From an uncultured Alteromonadaceae bacterium (GTDB lineage: Bacteria; Pseudomonadota; Gammaproteobacteria; Enterobacterales; Alteromonadaceae), in assembly GCA_947494925.1 (NCBI GenBank), contig CANLWS010000008.1, positions 108,394 through 172,393 on the forward strand: a DNA stretch of 64,000 bases, read 5' to 3'. Shown one piece after another: positions 48,905 through 57,455 of this stretch. A program made the translations under genes and the position numbers. Positions within the stretch are counted from its first letter, which is position 1. Every line of letters starts with the position of its first letter. A model generated the notes under the pieces. The model was not told the origin of the DNA. It did no database searches and saw only the letters and a list, made by a program, of their open reading frames with translations.

Positions 48905-48957
48905 GTACGTAAACTTTCGTAGATAACTTAGATTAATATGTACGATAACTATCGTAC
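48905..48957. promoter_or_regulatory. Two BlaI-type operator palindromes
   Basis: GTACGATAACTATCGTAC (48940-48957) is a perfect 8-2-8 inverted repeat, and GTACGTAAACTTTCGTAG (48905-48922) is an imperfect copy with the same spacing, 35 bp away. The nearer one starts 14 nt before the GTG start of the repressor gene and 2 nt beyond its ribosome binding site. The TACG/CGTA half-sites are unlike the Staphylococcus TACA/TGTA type. Autoregulation is inferred. Confidence 0.8.
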
Positions 48958-49090
48958 TTGCAAATTTTTTATTGTGAAATATTCATTCAGCTGAACTTTT
49001 AACCCAGTTAGTCCTCTTAACTACGCATTTTATTACAGTTTATTTTGCTGCTACTGCGATGAATGACCAAATTAATGAGTTAAACCTTTG

Positions 49091-49118
49091 TTGTCGAATT
49101 ATCATACTTTAGTATAAT
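49091..49118 (+). promoter_or_regulatory. Promoter-like elements for the divergent small genes
   Basis: TTGTCG (49091-49096) and TATAAT (49113-49118) are spaced by 16 nt, a good sigma-70 arrangement, and the start at 49152 follows 34 nt later. A short inverted repeat ATACT-TT-AGTAT (49104-49115) overlaps the -10 box. Confidence 0.55.
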
Positions 49119-49151
49119 GCTACAAAATGTTTCTATATCCAGTTGGTGAAT

Positions 49152-49457
49152 ATGAATAGGAAGTCAACAAGACTCGCAACCATAGTGAGCAGTGCCTTAG
49201 TCGCTGTTCTTGTGTTTGCTCAGACACCTGACCAGGAAGGTCTACTCTTTTGCAGCTGTGCAGATGGCGTTAAATTCAACCATGATCTTCCCTTGAGTCA
49301 TCCGGTTAATCGGTGTGCAAGTGAACAATCCGCTGAAGTTAGCTGGTCATCCTGGTTTTCCGGAGCAGCAAGTAGCAATCAATTCCATTATCTTGATTTA
49401 CTGGAGCTGCTCTACACTGGTTCTGACGACGCCAAGAAAACCCCACATCGTCCTTGA
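49152..49457 (+). CDS. Small secreted-looking protein of unknown function
   Basis: This is a 101-residue reading frame starting at ATG 49152 (MNRKSTRLATIVSSALVAVLVFA), with a signal-peptide-like N-terminus, then CSC (about residues 35-37) and a Trp/Ser-rich SWSSWFSG segment. The stop TGA overlaps the TTG start of the DUF2970 gene (TTGA), which supports both being real and coupled. A promoter-like sequence precedes it. I do not recognise the family. Confidence 0.6.
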   Translation: MNRKSTRLATIVSSALVAVLVFAQTPDQEGLLFCSCADGVKFNHDLPLSHPVNRCASEQSAEVSWSSWFSGAASSNQFHYLDLLELLYTGSDDAKKTPHRP

Positions 49458-49660
49458 AGTTACTTGGCCGCTCGAGTCCTGGATTTTGGCAACTACTTAA
49501 AAGCGTTGCTGTCAGTGCGTTTGGTGTTCAAAGTCAAAAGAATTATCAACATGATTTTCAACAACAATCTTTCATTCCGTTCCTGCTGGTAGGTGTATTT
49601 TTCGTATTACTCTTTATCGGCGTGCTCGTCGCAGTAGTCAATTTCGCCCTGGGTGGATGA
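49454..49660 (+). CDS. DUF2970 family small membrane protein
   Basis: This 68-residue protein matches the DUF2970 pattern: FWQLLKSVAVSAFGVQSQKNYQHDFQQQ followed by one membrane helix (FIPFLLVGVFFVLLFIGVLVAVV). The only start that fits is TTG 49454, overlapping the stop of the preceding gene by 4 nt. No Shine-Dalgarno site is visible, so translation is probably coupled. It ends 6 nt before the convergent dam gene. Function unknown. Confidence 0.75.
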   Translation: MKLLGRSSPGFWQLLKSVAVSAFGVQSQKNYQHDFQQQSFIPFLLVGVFFVLLFIGVLVAVVNFALGG

Positions 49661-49666
49661 GGTTTC

Positions 49667-50503
49667 TTAAGTCGTCGTATCTTGTTGGTAAAGTGCGAAT
49701 AGTTCACTCACCTTTTTCCGTTTATGCCCTTTTTGACTGATTGTTCGGCTCACCTGTAACTCGGTTATTGACGCTTTTTCGTAGTACCTACGAGTGTCGG
49801 GGGTATCGTGATTGCTGATAAGTACGGGAACCGATTTTTTGTTCATCGTTTTAAACGATAGTTTGGCTAAAGCTGCCTGATCCTTAACGCCAAACCCATT
49901 TCCAGAATACTGAGTGAAATTTGCTGTGGTGCTGATAGGGGCATAAGGTGGATCGCAGTAGATCACATTGTTTTTCCGGGCTCTGGCAAAGGATTTTGTA
50001 TAGGGTTCACAGGTAAAAGTGGCGTATTGGGATTTTTCAGCAAAGTAATAAAGCTCTTTTTTGGGAAAATAAGGGGCTTTGTAGCGTCCGAATGGCACAT
50101 TAAACTTGCCGGACAAGTTGTATCGGCACAGGCCATTGTAGCCGTGACGATTTAAGTACAAAAACATCACTGCTCGTTGATAGCCGTCTGTGCTTTCGTT
50201 GAACTCCTGCCGAACTTCGTAATAGCGTTCTGGATCATTATTTTTTGCAATGAAAAGCGATTCTGCATCCTCAATGTATCGTTCAGCAGAGTGTTGGAGT
50301 GTTTTATACAGGGTGATCAGGTCTGGATTAATATCATTCAGCAGATAACGTTTGTAATTCGTATTCAAAAAGACAGAACCTGCTCCCACAAAAGGTTCAA
50401 TTAACTTGTTGCCATCAGGAAGGTGTTGTCGAATATCTTCGATTAACCCGTACTTTCCACCCGCCCATTTTAAAAAAGCGCGATTTTTATTCTTATTTTT
50501 CAT
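49667..50503 (-). CDS. dam: DNA adenine methylase
   Basis: Dam methylates adenine in GATC for mismatch-repair strand choice and replication control. It has 278 residues with the AdoMet motif RAFLKWAGGKYGLIEDI, the catalytic DPPY in VIYCDPPYAPIS (order alpha class) and the KFNVPFGRYKAPYF recognition region. It follows damX in the conserved aroK-aroB-damX-dam order. The downstream neighbours rpe and trpS are displaced by an accessory block. Confidence 0.97.
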   Translation of the reverse strand: MKNKNKNRAFLKWAGGKYGLIEDIRQHLPDGNKLIEPFVGAGSVFLNTNYKRYLLNDINPDLITLYKTLQHSAERYIEDAESLFIAKNNDPERYYEVRQEFNESTDGYQRAVMFLYLNRHGYNGLCRYNLSGKFNVPFGRYKAPYFPKKELYYFAEKSQYATFTCEPYTKSFARARKNNVIYCDPPYAPISTTANFTQYSGNGFGVKDQAALAKLSFKTMNKKSVPVLISNHDTPDTRRYYEKASITELQVSRTISQKGHKRKKVSELFALYQQDTTT

Positions 50504-50622
50504 TAAATGCTTACTGCGGGGCCAATGGCATCTGATTCTAAGTCAATATTGTCATGATAGGGGAGGAATTGTAACTGCCTGGGAAGGATTATACCAATGC
50601 TGATCGTTACAGAGTACGAGCT

Positions 50623-52137
50623 TTATTGAGAATTAAGCTCTGCTTGTACCTGTCGAACGGATTTAACAAATGGTGTACCTCGCTGCATACTCTCGGGCAA
50701 AGCTGCTAAATAGGTTCTTGCTTCTAGTTGAGTGCCAAAAGTCTGACGATTTAACAATACATGCCAGTCCCCGCCAAAACGTTGTGTCGTATAAATCCAC
50801 AGGTTTTCGGACAGTTTATTATCGGTAACAAACTCATCAACCACTTGTTGATTACTAATTCCGGCAATTTGTATTACGTACAAATCAGCATCGAGATTCG
50901 CCAGAATGAAAGCGTCATTTGATGTCGCAGCTGCTTCTTGAGTATCTGATGGTGCTAATATTTCTGGCGTAATTTCTTTCGCTAACTGGTTAACGCTGGT
51001 GATATCTTCGACCTGGTAATCTTCAATTTCATTGGCCGAAAATGCAGACTGGTTTCCTGATGCTGGAGACGTTTCACTCAGTGTCTTATCTAAATCTGTG
51101 GCAGTTGGTATTGACTCCAGAATGGATTCTGACTGAGTACTATTTGTTGCACTATCACCAAAGGGTGGAGTTGATTCTGCGCCGACTAATGACGAACTCT
51201 CATTCTGCGAAGCTGTGTCTTTTGGCATTGTTTCTGTACCCAACTTCATATCTGCAACAGCAGTCTGCCAGTCAACAACAGGAGTTTGATCTTCATCCAT
51301 AAACATATCGGCAGGCTGTTCGCTTTCACTTGAATCAACCACTTCTACTGCAGCTTCAAGTTCAGGAATCAGATCGGTAGCAGGGGGAGGAGATTCTGCG
51401 GTTGGGGGATCTATGTTAGCAGGTTGGGTCCACAGATCAGGTATTGCATCTGAATACTGCCACAGTAACAGACCACTGAAACTGGCAAGAAACGTGAGTA
51501 TTAACAACCCTCTGAACCACCATGCCTGAAGCGTTGACGGTGAGTTTTCGCGGGGTTGAGCCCGCTCAATGAGACGTTGTTCAAACAATTGTCTTTTGTT
51601 TGCGATTAAGCGGTCCAGTGCGGAGTCAGGGGCTTTGGGTTGCGTAATAGACTCATTGCTGAGTAGCACAGGTTTGTCGCGATTTTTAGCCGGCAACCAG
51701 GCTTTAGCCTGTTCAGCCCAGGCAGATTTTCCGAATAAAATCACGTTGAGATGCTGTTTATTGTTTGCAAACCGGCTCTGCAGCACAAGATCCCATAATT
51801 CTTGAAGGAAACTAGGTGGCAGTAATTCGGCTTGGCAAATACAAATCAGGACTGGCCCCTCATGATGGTTGAGGGGAGCTAGCAACTCATTCAGTGGCCG
51901 GTTAAATAATCCGCTTTCATCGCGAAGCAATTGTCGGCTGATTAGACGACGATACTGTTGTTCATAGCAGTCAGCCTTGGCGTTCAGAAAAGCAATTTCA
52001 GCCATTTCATTTTGATGACTGATAAAAGCTTCGAGTGAGCGCTGTTGTTCGCCCACGGTTTCACCACTGACGAATATCAGCTGTGATGAATAGGAAACTA
52101 AGTGCTCAAGGCGACTTTGTAGTTCTGAAACGGCCAC
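50623..52137 (-). CDS. damX: Cell-division SPOR-domain protein DamX
   Basis: DamX is a 504-residue bitopic inner-membrane protein of the divisome that binds denuded peptidoglycan. The N-terminal cytoplasmic part (about 1-205) looks like a vestigial AAA-like domain (SGETVGEQQRSLEAFISHQ), a transmembrane helix follows (about 209-227, GLLILTFLASFSGLLLW), then an acidic, low-complexity periplasmic linker (about 235-415) and a C-terminal SPOR domain (about 420-500, YVIQIAGISNQQVVDEFV). Synteny with aroB and dam supports the name. It starts 9 nt after aroB. Confidence 0.93.
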   Translation of the reverse strand: MAVSELQSRLEHLVSYSSQLIFVSGETVGEQQRSLEAFISHQNEMAEIAFLNAKADCYEQQYRRLISRQLLRDESGLFNRPLNELLAPLNHHEGPVLICICQAELLPPSFLQELWDLVLQSRFANNKQHLNVILFGKSAWAEQAKAWLPAKNRDKPVLLSNESITQPKAPDSALDRLIANKRQLFEQRLIERAQPRENSPSTLQAWWFRGLLILTFLASFSGLLLWQYSDAIPDLWTQPANIDPPTAESPPPATDLIPELEAAVEVVDSSESEQPADMFMDEDQTPVVDWQTAVADMKLGTETMPKDTASQNESSSLVGAESTPPFGDSATNSTQSESILESIPTATDLDKTLSETSPASGNQSAFSANEIEDYQVEDITSVNQLAKEITPEILAPSDTQEAAATSNDAFILANLDADLYVIQIAGISNQQVVDEFVTDNKLSENLWIYTTQRFGGDWHVLLNRQTFGTQLEARTYLAALPESMQRGTPFVKSVRQVQAELNSQ

Positions 52138-52146
52138 GATTTCCTG

Positions 52147-53220
52147 CTAAGCATGAGTTAAAATTTCTTTCAACAACTCGTCACTCACATCCTTAGTGAC
52201 CACGGCATGCCCTAATCCCTTGGGGAGCACAAAACGAATTTGTCCAGCTTCTACCTTTTTATCATGGCGCATGTGTTTCATAAACGCCTGCATTCCCATG
52301 TCAGCGGGAGCTGTAATCGGCAGCTGAAATTTTTTCAGCAATGCTTCTATACGACAAAATTCTGACGTTGAAAGCCAGTTTTTCTTTACTGAACACTGTG
52401 AAGCAAGAACAATGCCTGCTGCGACGGCTTCGCCATGTAACCAGTTTCCATAACCTTGCTCAGCTTCAATAGCGTGCCCGAAAGTATGGCCCAGATTGAG
52501 TAAAGCGCGAATTCCGGCTTCTTGTTCGTCCTGTTCAACAATCTCAGCCTTGATCTGACAACAACGAAAAATGGCTCTCTTTAGCGCGCCCTGTTCTTGG
52601 TTAAGCAGTGAATCGACATTTTGCTCGATCCAGTCAAAGAAAGTGACGTCATGGATAATGCCATACTTAATGACTTCAGCCATACCAGCAGCGAACTCAC
52701 GAGCAGGCAAAGTCGTTAGAGTCGCCGTATCAATAAAAACGGCTTTAGGTTGATAAAATGCGCCAATCATATTTTTGCCCAGAGGATGATTAACGGCCGT
52801 TTTACCGCCCACTGAAGAGTCTACTTGCGACAATAAGGTGGTAGGGATTTGAATAAAGGGCATGCCTCGCTGAAAACTTGCTGCGACATAACCGGTTAAA
52901 TCTCCAATCACGCCGCCACCCAATGCAATCAGGGTAGTGTCTCTACCAGCGTGTATCTCCAACAAACGGGTAATAACTTTTTCAAAGCTGCTCAAAGTTT
53001 TGTGCTGTTCTCCATCAGGCAGAACAACAACTTCCAATTCGACTTCTTGAAGACAAGATTGCAGAGATTCAAGCAGCAAAGGCTTGATAACATCATTGGT
53101 CACAATGACGGCTTTCTTACTTTTGATTAACCCATCAAACAAATTTGCTTTGCTAAGCAAATGGGCATCGATATGGATTGGGTAACTACGCTCTCCCAAC
53201 TCCACAGTTAATGTTGACAT
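52147..53220 (-). CDS. aroB: 3-dehydroquinate synthase
   Basis: AroB cyclises DAHP to 3-dehydroquinate in the second shikimate step with NAD and zinc. It has 357 residues with the ALGGGVIGDLTGYVAAS motif, IPTTLLSQVDSSVGGKTAVN and the zinc ligand histidines in GHTFGHAIE and NWLHGEAVAAG. It sits 37 nt after aroK in the classical order. Confidence 0.98.
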   Translation of the reverse strand: MSTLTVELGERSYPIHIDAHLLSKANLFDGLIKSKKAVIVTNDVIKPLLLESLQSCLQEVELEVVVLPDGEQHKTLSSFEKVITRLLEIHAGRDTTLIALGGGVIGDLTGYVAASFQRGMPFIQIPTTLLSQVDSSVGGKTAVNHPLGKNMIGAFYQPKAVFIDTATLTTLPAREFAAGMAEVIKYGIIHDVTFFDWIEQNVDSLLNQEQGALKRAIFRCCQIKAEIVEQDEQEAGIRALLNLGHTFGHAIEAEQGYGNWLHGEAVAAGIVLASQCSVKKNWLSTSEFCRIEALLKKFQLPITAPADMGMQAFMKHMRHDKKVEAGQIRFVLPKGLGHAVVTKDVSDELLKEILTHA

Positions 53221-53257
53221 GAGCGCAGTTCCTTTTTGAGATTGGATTTAAGACAGA

Positions 53258-53773
53258 TTACAAACCAATTTTTTCGATGATCTGATTGGCAACAGCACGA
53301 GCACTTTGATCATCCGTATCTACGATGTAGTCAGCAACTTCTTCATACAACGGATTCCGGGATCCTGCCAGCTCCACCAAAACCGCTTCAGGATCATCGT
53401 TTTGCAGTAGTGGGCGACGTTTGTCACGCTGTGTTCTGGCAACCTGTTTGTCGATTGTCGTTTGCAAGTACACGACTATCCCACGGGCTGACAAGCGATT
53501 TCGCACCGCTTTGGTGACAATTGAACCACCACCTGTAGCCAGAACGATGCCTTGCTTATCTGTTAGTTCATTAATTACAGACTCTTCACGATTACGGAAT
53601 CCATCTTCACCTTCAAGATCAAATATCCAGGCAATATCAGCACCAGTGCGGCGCTCAATTTCCTGGTCGGAATCAAAAAATTCTAAGTGAAGTTCGTCAG
53701 CGAGATGCCTTCCGATTGTGCTTTTGCCAGCGCCCATTGGGCCAACAAGAAATATGTTACGTTTTTCAGCCAT
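53258..53773 (-). CDS. aroK: Shikimate kinase
   Basis: AroK phosphorylates shikimate with ATP in the fifth shikimate step. The 171-residue protein has the P-loop [15 protein letters not shown], the DSDQEIERR shikimate-binding motif and the ATGGGSIV Walker B-like motif, with a lid RDKRRPLL. It begins the aroK-aroB-damX-dam transcription unit, downstream of the pil operon. Confidence 0.98.
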   Translation of the reverse strand: MAEKRNIFLVGPMGAGKSTIGRHLADELHLEFFDSDQEIERRTGADIAWIFDLEGEDGFRNREESVINELTDKQGIVLATGGGSIVTKAVRNRLSARGIVVYLQTTIDKQVARTQRDKRRPLLQNDDPEAVLVELAGSRNPLYEEVADYIVDTDDQSARAVANQIIEKIGL

Positions 53774-53949
53774 TTTTGCTTATTTCACAACTATTGTTTT
53801 GGGTAGTTATTTGCTTTCCGAACTACCTTTATAAAAATTAACCAGACCTCGTGGAAATTTCGAGGACGGGATTATCTCAGTTATAAGCGGAATTTTGCAA
53901 GTTTTACTAGGTTTAACCAGTAAACATTCGTAAAAAGTGAGGAAATTTA

Positions 53950-53977
53950 GGGGCTTAGTAAAGGAAAACTAAGCCCC
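53950..53977 (-). terminator. Hairpin after pilQ
   Basis: GGGGCTTAG and CTAAGCCCC form a perfect 9-bp stem with a 10-nt loop, 12 nt after the pilQ stop. The following bases TAAATTT are only weakly T-rich, so it may end or attenuate the pil transcript before aroK. Confidence 0.7.
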
Positions 53978-53988
53978 GATAGGTCATT

Positions 53989-55746
53989 TTATAAGTCGTT
54001 CGTCAATATTTTTGGAGTTACAAATATCAATAGCTCTCGTTTTTCATCAATACGTGTCGAATTTTTGAACAAATTGCCAACGAAAGGTAAGTCACCAAGC
54101 AAGGGCACCTTATTAACATCATCAGTACTGGTATGTTGGAAAATACCGCCCAAAACTATAGTTTCGCCATTTTCAACTAATACCTGAGTACTAATTTCCT
54201 GTGTGTCAATTGCGATTGCTGGTCCAGTAGAGGTGGAAACTGTATCCCCTCTCGTATCCTGCGTAATCACCAGATCAAGAATGACTCTATTGTCAGGTGT
54301 TATATGTGGTGTGACAGTAAGGCTGAGTACCGCTTTCTTAAATTCAACAGAGGTGGCACCGCTTGAGGTTGCTTGCACATAAGGAATTTCCGTACCTTGC
54401 TCAATGTAGGCTTCTCGCTGATTTGCCACTGTGATGCGAGGTGAAGCAATTATTTCACCTTTATTCTCGGTTTCCATAGCAGACAGTTCCAGATCAAGAA
54501 TTGTTCCGTCCACCAGACTGGCAATCTGCAGTCCGATGCGGCCCGCTGGGTTAGCCACTGGCAAATTAACATTGAGCCTGTCGGTTATGCTGGGAATGTT
54601 GCCACCTGCAATGGTGTCAGCGCCTTCTAACGAACCTGATACTCCATCATCACCTTGCTGGTCACTAAAGCCCCAGCGCACACCTAGCTGTTCATCGAAA
54701 TTATCGCGTACAGTTACCATGCGCGATTCAATCAGCACCTGACGGATAGGTATATCCAGAACCCTGACCATATTTTTTGCTTCGTCTATTGAAGCCTGAG
54801 TATCACGGATCAGCAAAGTATTTGTGCGCTCGTCCACGGTAACAGAACCTCTGGGACTCAAAATACTGCCTTCACCAGATTTCAATATGGTGGACATCTC
54901 CGTGGCTTTGGCATAATTGATTTGGATATTTTCCGACACCAGTGGTGCCAATTCCGCAACTTGCTGCTTGGACTGCAATTGTTGTGTTTCTCGTGCCGTC
55001 AATTCTTCAGACGGCGCAATCAACAGAATGTTACCTTCCATGCGTTTGTCCAGGCCTTTGATTTTCAATATCATTTCAAGAGCTTGGTCCCATGGCACAC
55101 CAGATAAACTGATGGTCACGTTGCCCGTTACAGTATCCGTCGTGACCAGATTAAATCCATTAACCTGAGCAATAATCTGCAAGACCTGCCTGACAGGCAC
55201 ATCTTGGAAGTCCAGAGAAATAGGTGCACCTGAGAATACGGACGCTTGTTGTTCTGCCACGCTTTTTTCTGTAACAGCATCAATGTTGACCCGCAAAGTG
55301 TTGCCCTGTCTTTGATGGTTGAAACTGACATTCCCATTAACGCTCATCAGAACGTTACTGGCTGCTTCTTCCTGAAAGGTCTCAATACTGGTCACTGCCG
55401 TACCGAAATCCACCACATCAAGTGTGAATAACTGGTCTTTGGCTAGTTTAACCATGGGGAGTGACAGGCTAAGTCGACTGCCGACTTCACTAAGTTGCAT
55501 CTGAAAATCGTCGTTATCAAATGTGAAAGTCGCCAAAGCAGAACCATTTTCCTGCCGGGAGAAATCCACACCTGTCAAGACACTACGGTACGTCTGTGCT
55601 GATTTCACTTCCGGGTCTATCAGAACCACCTGCGATTCCTGACTCATTGATTTGAAAGACGCAAAGGCGAAAACGCACAGGGCCAACCAGTACCAAGCAC
55701 GGTTGGTGCGGTTAAGCTTTTTATTGAATATATATCGCTCAGACAT
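53989..55746 (-). CDS. pilQ: Type IV pilus secretin
   Basis: PilQ forms the outer-membrane channel through which the type IV pilus passes. The 585-residue protein has one AMIN domain (about 40-155), an STN domain (about 165-250, SLDFQDVPVRQVLQIIAQV), a secretin N domain and the secretin core with VLIESRMVTVRDNFDEQLGVRWG, IPYVQATSSGATSVEFKKAVLSLTVTPHI and VPLLGDLPFVGNLFK. The length is at the short end because only one AMIN domain is present. The signal peptide is preceded by about 15 charged residues. The start overlaps pilP by 8 nt. Confidence 0.97.
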   Translation of the reverse strand: MSERYIFNKKLNRTNRAWYWLALCVFAFASFKSMSQESQVVLIDPEVKSAQTYRSVLTGVDFSRQENGSALATFTFDNDDFQMQLSEVGSRLSLSLPMVKLAKDQLFTLDVVDFGTAVTSIETFQEEAASNVLMSVNGNVSFNHQRQGNTLRVNIDAVTEKSVAEQQASVFSGAPISLDFQDVPVRQVLQIIAQVNGFNLVTTDTVTGNVTISLSGVPWDQALEMILKIKGLDKRMEGNILLIAPSEELTARETQQLQSKQQVAELAPLVSENIQINYAKATEMSTILKSGEGSILSPRGSVTVDERTNTLLIRDTQASIDEAKNMVRVLDIPIRQVLIESRMVTVRDNFDEQLGVRWGFSDQQGDDGVSGSLEGADTIAGGNIPSITDRLNVNLPVANPAGRIGLQIASLVDGTILDLELSAMETENKGEIIASPRITVANQREAYIEQGTEIPYVQATSSGATSVEFKKAVLSLTVTPHITPDNRVILDLVITQDTRGDTVSTSTGPAIAIDTQEISTQVLVENGETIVLGGIFQHTSTDDVNKVPLLGDLPFVGNLFKNSTRIDEKRELLIFVTPKILTNDL

Positions 55747-56275
55747 TGTCGTTTTCTCCTGCCTGTGAAGACATGGTCAGCTTGGCTTGTTTCTTTTGCC
55801 AACAGCCAGCACCATCGGGCAGCATTTCAGTAATTGAAACTGTGCCATTTTCTATCGAAGTAATTTTGCCAAAGAACAAACCTAGGTGATCTCCTAATGT
55901 AGCTTTATATAATGAACCATCATTGGTTGTGACCAGTACCCATTGCTTACCAAGACTGGTAAACATGCCAGATATGGATAATGCATCCATTCCATATGCC
56001 TCCAGGGGGTGTTTTGACCTCGAAAAATCAGGTTGCAAACAATTTGCTCGTTCAGTCGTAACTGTTTCCTGAACGGAGCTTTTGGGCCGTTGGAAAGGAC
56101 TTCGCAAGGTGTTTGCGGTGTATTCAAATGCTGGCATGGCCTCGAACTCAGGGTAGGGTTCGATATTAACTTGTGTTGTTTGTTTCACATTTGCCACGTA
56201 TTCGGCCAAATCATTGGTTTGGACCTGACACCCTGCAACCAGTAAAGGAGCCAGACAAATCATAATCTTTTTCAT
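55739..56275 (-). CDS. pilP: Type IV pilus lipoprotein PilP
   Basis: PilP is an inner-membrane-anchored lipoprotein that links PilN/PilO to the secretin PilQ. It has 178 residues, a lipobox LVAGCQ (Cys16) after MKKIMICLAPL and a beta domain with LSISGMFTSLGKQWVLVTT and GDHLGLFFGKITSIENGTV, as in the family. ATGA overlap with pilO and 8-nt overlap with pilQ place it in the pilMNOPQ operon. Confidence 0.95.
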   Translation of the reverse strand: MKKIMICLAPLLVAGCQVQTNDLAEYVANVKQTTQVNIEPYPEFEAMPAFEYTANTLRSPFQRPKSSVQETVTTERANCLQPDFSRSKHPLEAYGMDALSISGMFTSLGKQWVLVTTNDGSLYKATLGDHLGLFFGKITSIENGTVSITEMLPDGAGCWQKKQAKLTMSSQAGENDNV

Positions 56276-56871
56276 TTGACCCCCTCATTTACCGCTGTTC
56301 GGTATGTTTTGGCCTGAAGTTGTAAACGAAGGTTAGAACCCTCACGCGTTACATCAAAATCGTGCAAGGTCACAATGCGTGGTAAGTTCGCAATATTAGA
56401 CACAAATTGACCAAACTCATGATAGGAGCCTGTCACCTCCATCTGAATGGGAAGTTCCGTGTAAAATTCTTTGGGAATTTCTTTTTGCCAGTTGAGCAAA
56501 CGGAATGTCAATCCGGCAGTTGTTCCCACAAATGTTATGTCATCTAATAGCCCTGGCGTCTCATTGCTGGTAGGTAACGAGCGTAACATAGAGGAAAAAT
56601 CATCCTGGATTCTAGCCAGTTGATCTTTATATGCATCCAGATTGACAGCAATACGGTATTTAGCTTGATAATTTTGTTTTAACTCAATTTCTTTTAACTG
56701 TGCGCTTTCTAACACAGGTAATTTTTCACTGACAAGACCAAAGTAGGTTGCAGCTGCTACGGCAATAGCCACAAACAAGGCAACCACGGCTTTGATTTCG
56801 AATGGCCAGATTGGGATCTGGTCGAAATCCAGGTCGTTTATTTCCTGAAGCTTTTTAAAATCAAATTTCAT
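56272..56871 (-). CDS. pilO: Type IV pilus inner-membrane protein PilO
   Basis: PilO is a bitopic inner-membrane protein of the pilus alignment complex that pairs with PilN. It has 199 residues with one N-terminal membrane helix (VVALFVAIAVAAATYFGLV, about 29-47), a coiled-coil stretch and a ferredoxin-like periplasmic fold (TNETPGLLDDITFVGTTAGL, MEVTGSYHEFGQFVSNIANL). The start overlaps pilN's stop in ATGA and the stop overlaps pilP in ATGA. Confidence 0.96.
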   Translation of the reverse strand: MKFDFKKLQEINDLDFDQIPIWPFEIKAVVALFVAIAVAAATYFGLVSEKLPVLESAQLKEIELKQNYQAKYRIAVNLDAYKDQLARIQDDFSSMLRSLPTSNETPGLLDDITFVGTTAGLTFRLLNWQKEIPKEFYTELPIQMEVTGSYHEFGQFVSNIANLPRIVTLHDFDVTREGSNLRLQLQAKTYRTAVNEGVK

Positions 56872-57455
56872 CGTTTCTTCCCCTGTGTTTCAAGTGCGGA
56901 GAAGTCCGGTGCAACTTTCGGGCTGATTGCAAAAGTGAGTTTAAAATCACTCACGGCATCGGATGCCGATGTATCAGCTACAATCGAAGATAGCTCGCCT
57001 TTATTAAAGACTTCAGATTCATCCAGCTTGCGCATGAAATCGGACAAACGATTATTGGATTCACTGACACCCAGAATTTCAATCTGATTGCCACTACGAG
57101 AAAATGTCCGGAATGAAATACCAGGCGGCACCAGTTTTGCCAATTCATCTAAAATAATCGGAGCCACGTTTCGACTCGTCTGTAGCTGTTCAATCAATGC
57201 CATTCTTTGTTCAATGGCTTTTTTGTCTTCCTTGATGTTTTTGATTTCTGCTATTTGAGCATCCAGTATTGCTATTTCACGCTCGACATACTGGTTGCGG
57301 GTGTTCTGGTTGCTGATCAGGGAGTCAATAATCACTCCAACACCATAAACGATTGCAAACATAAGTAATGCGACTCCGACCAAAGCGGAAACATACTGTT
57401 GTTTCTGTTGTTGCCTTAGCTTTTCACGCCAGGGCAGTAGATTTATATGTGCCAT
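56868..57455 (-). CDS. pilN: Type IV pilus inner-membrane protein PilN
   Basis: PilN has a short cytoplasmic N-terminus beginning MAHINLLPWREKLRQQQK, the signature that binds PilM, then a membrane helix (about 24-44) and a periplasmic coiled-coil and ferredoxin-like domain. It has 195 residues. It overlaps pilM by 13 nt and pilO by 4 nt, so it is part of pilMNOPQ. Confidence 0.96.
   Translation of the reverse strand: MAHINLLPWREKLRQQQKQQYVSALVGVALLMFAIVYGVGVIIDSLISNQNTRNQYVEREIAILDAQIAEIKNIKEDKKAIEQRMALIEQLQTSRNVAPIILDELAKLVPPGISFRTFSRSGNQIEILGVSESNNRLSDFMRKLDESEVFNKGELSSIVADTSASDAVSDFKLTFAISPKVAPDFSALETQGKKR

Noticed and set aside
49152..49660. Single gene broken by a frameshift
   Set aside because: The second frame has a stop (49424-49426) just upstream of its TTG, so the two frames cannot be one ancestral gene split by a single shift; DUF2970 proteins also have the length of the second frame alone.
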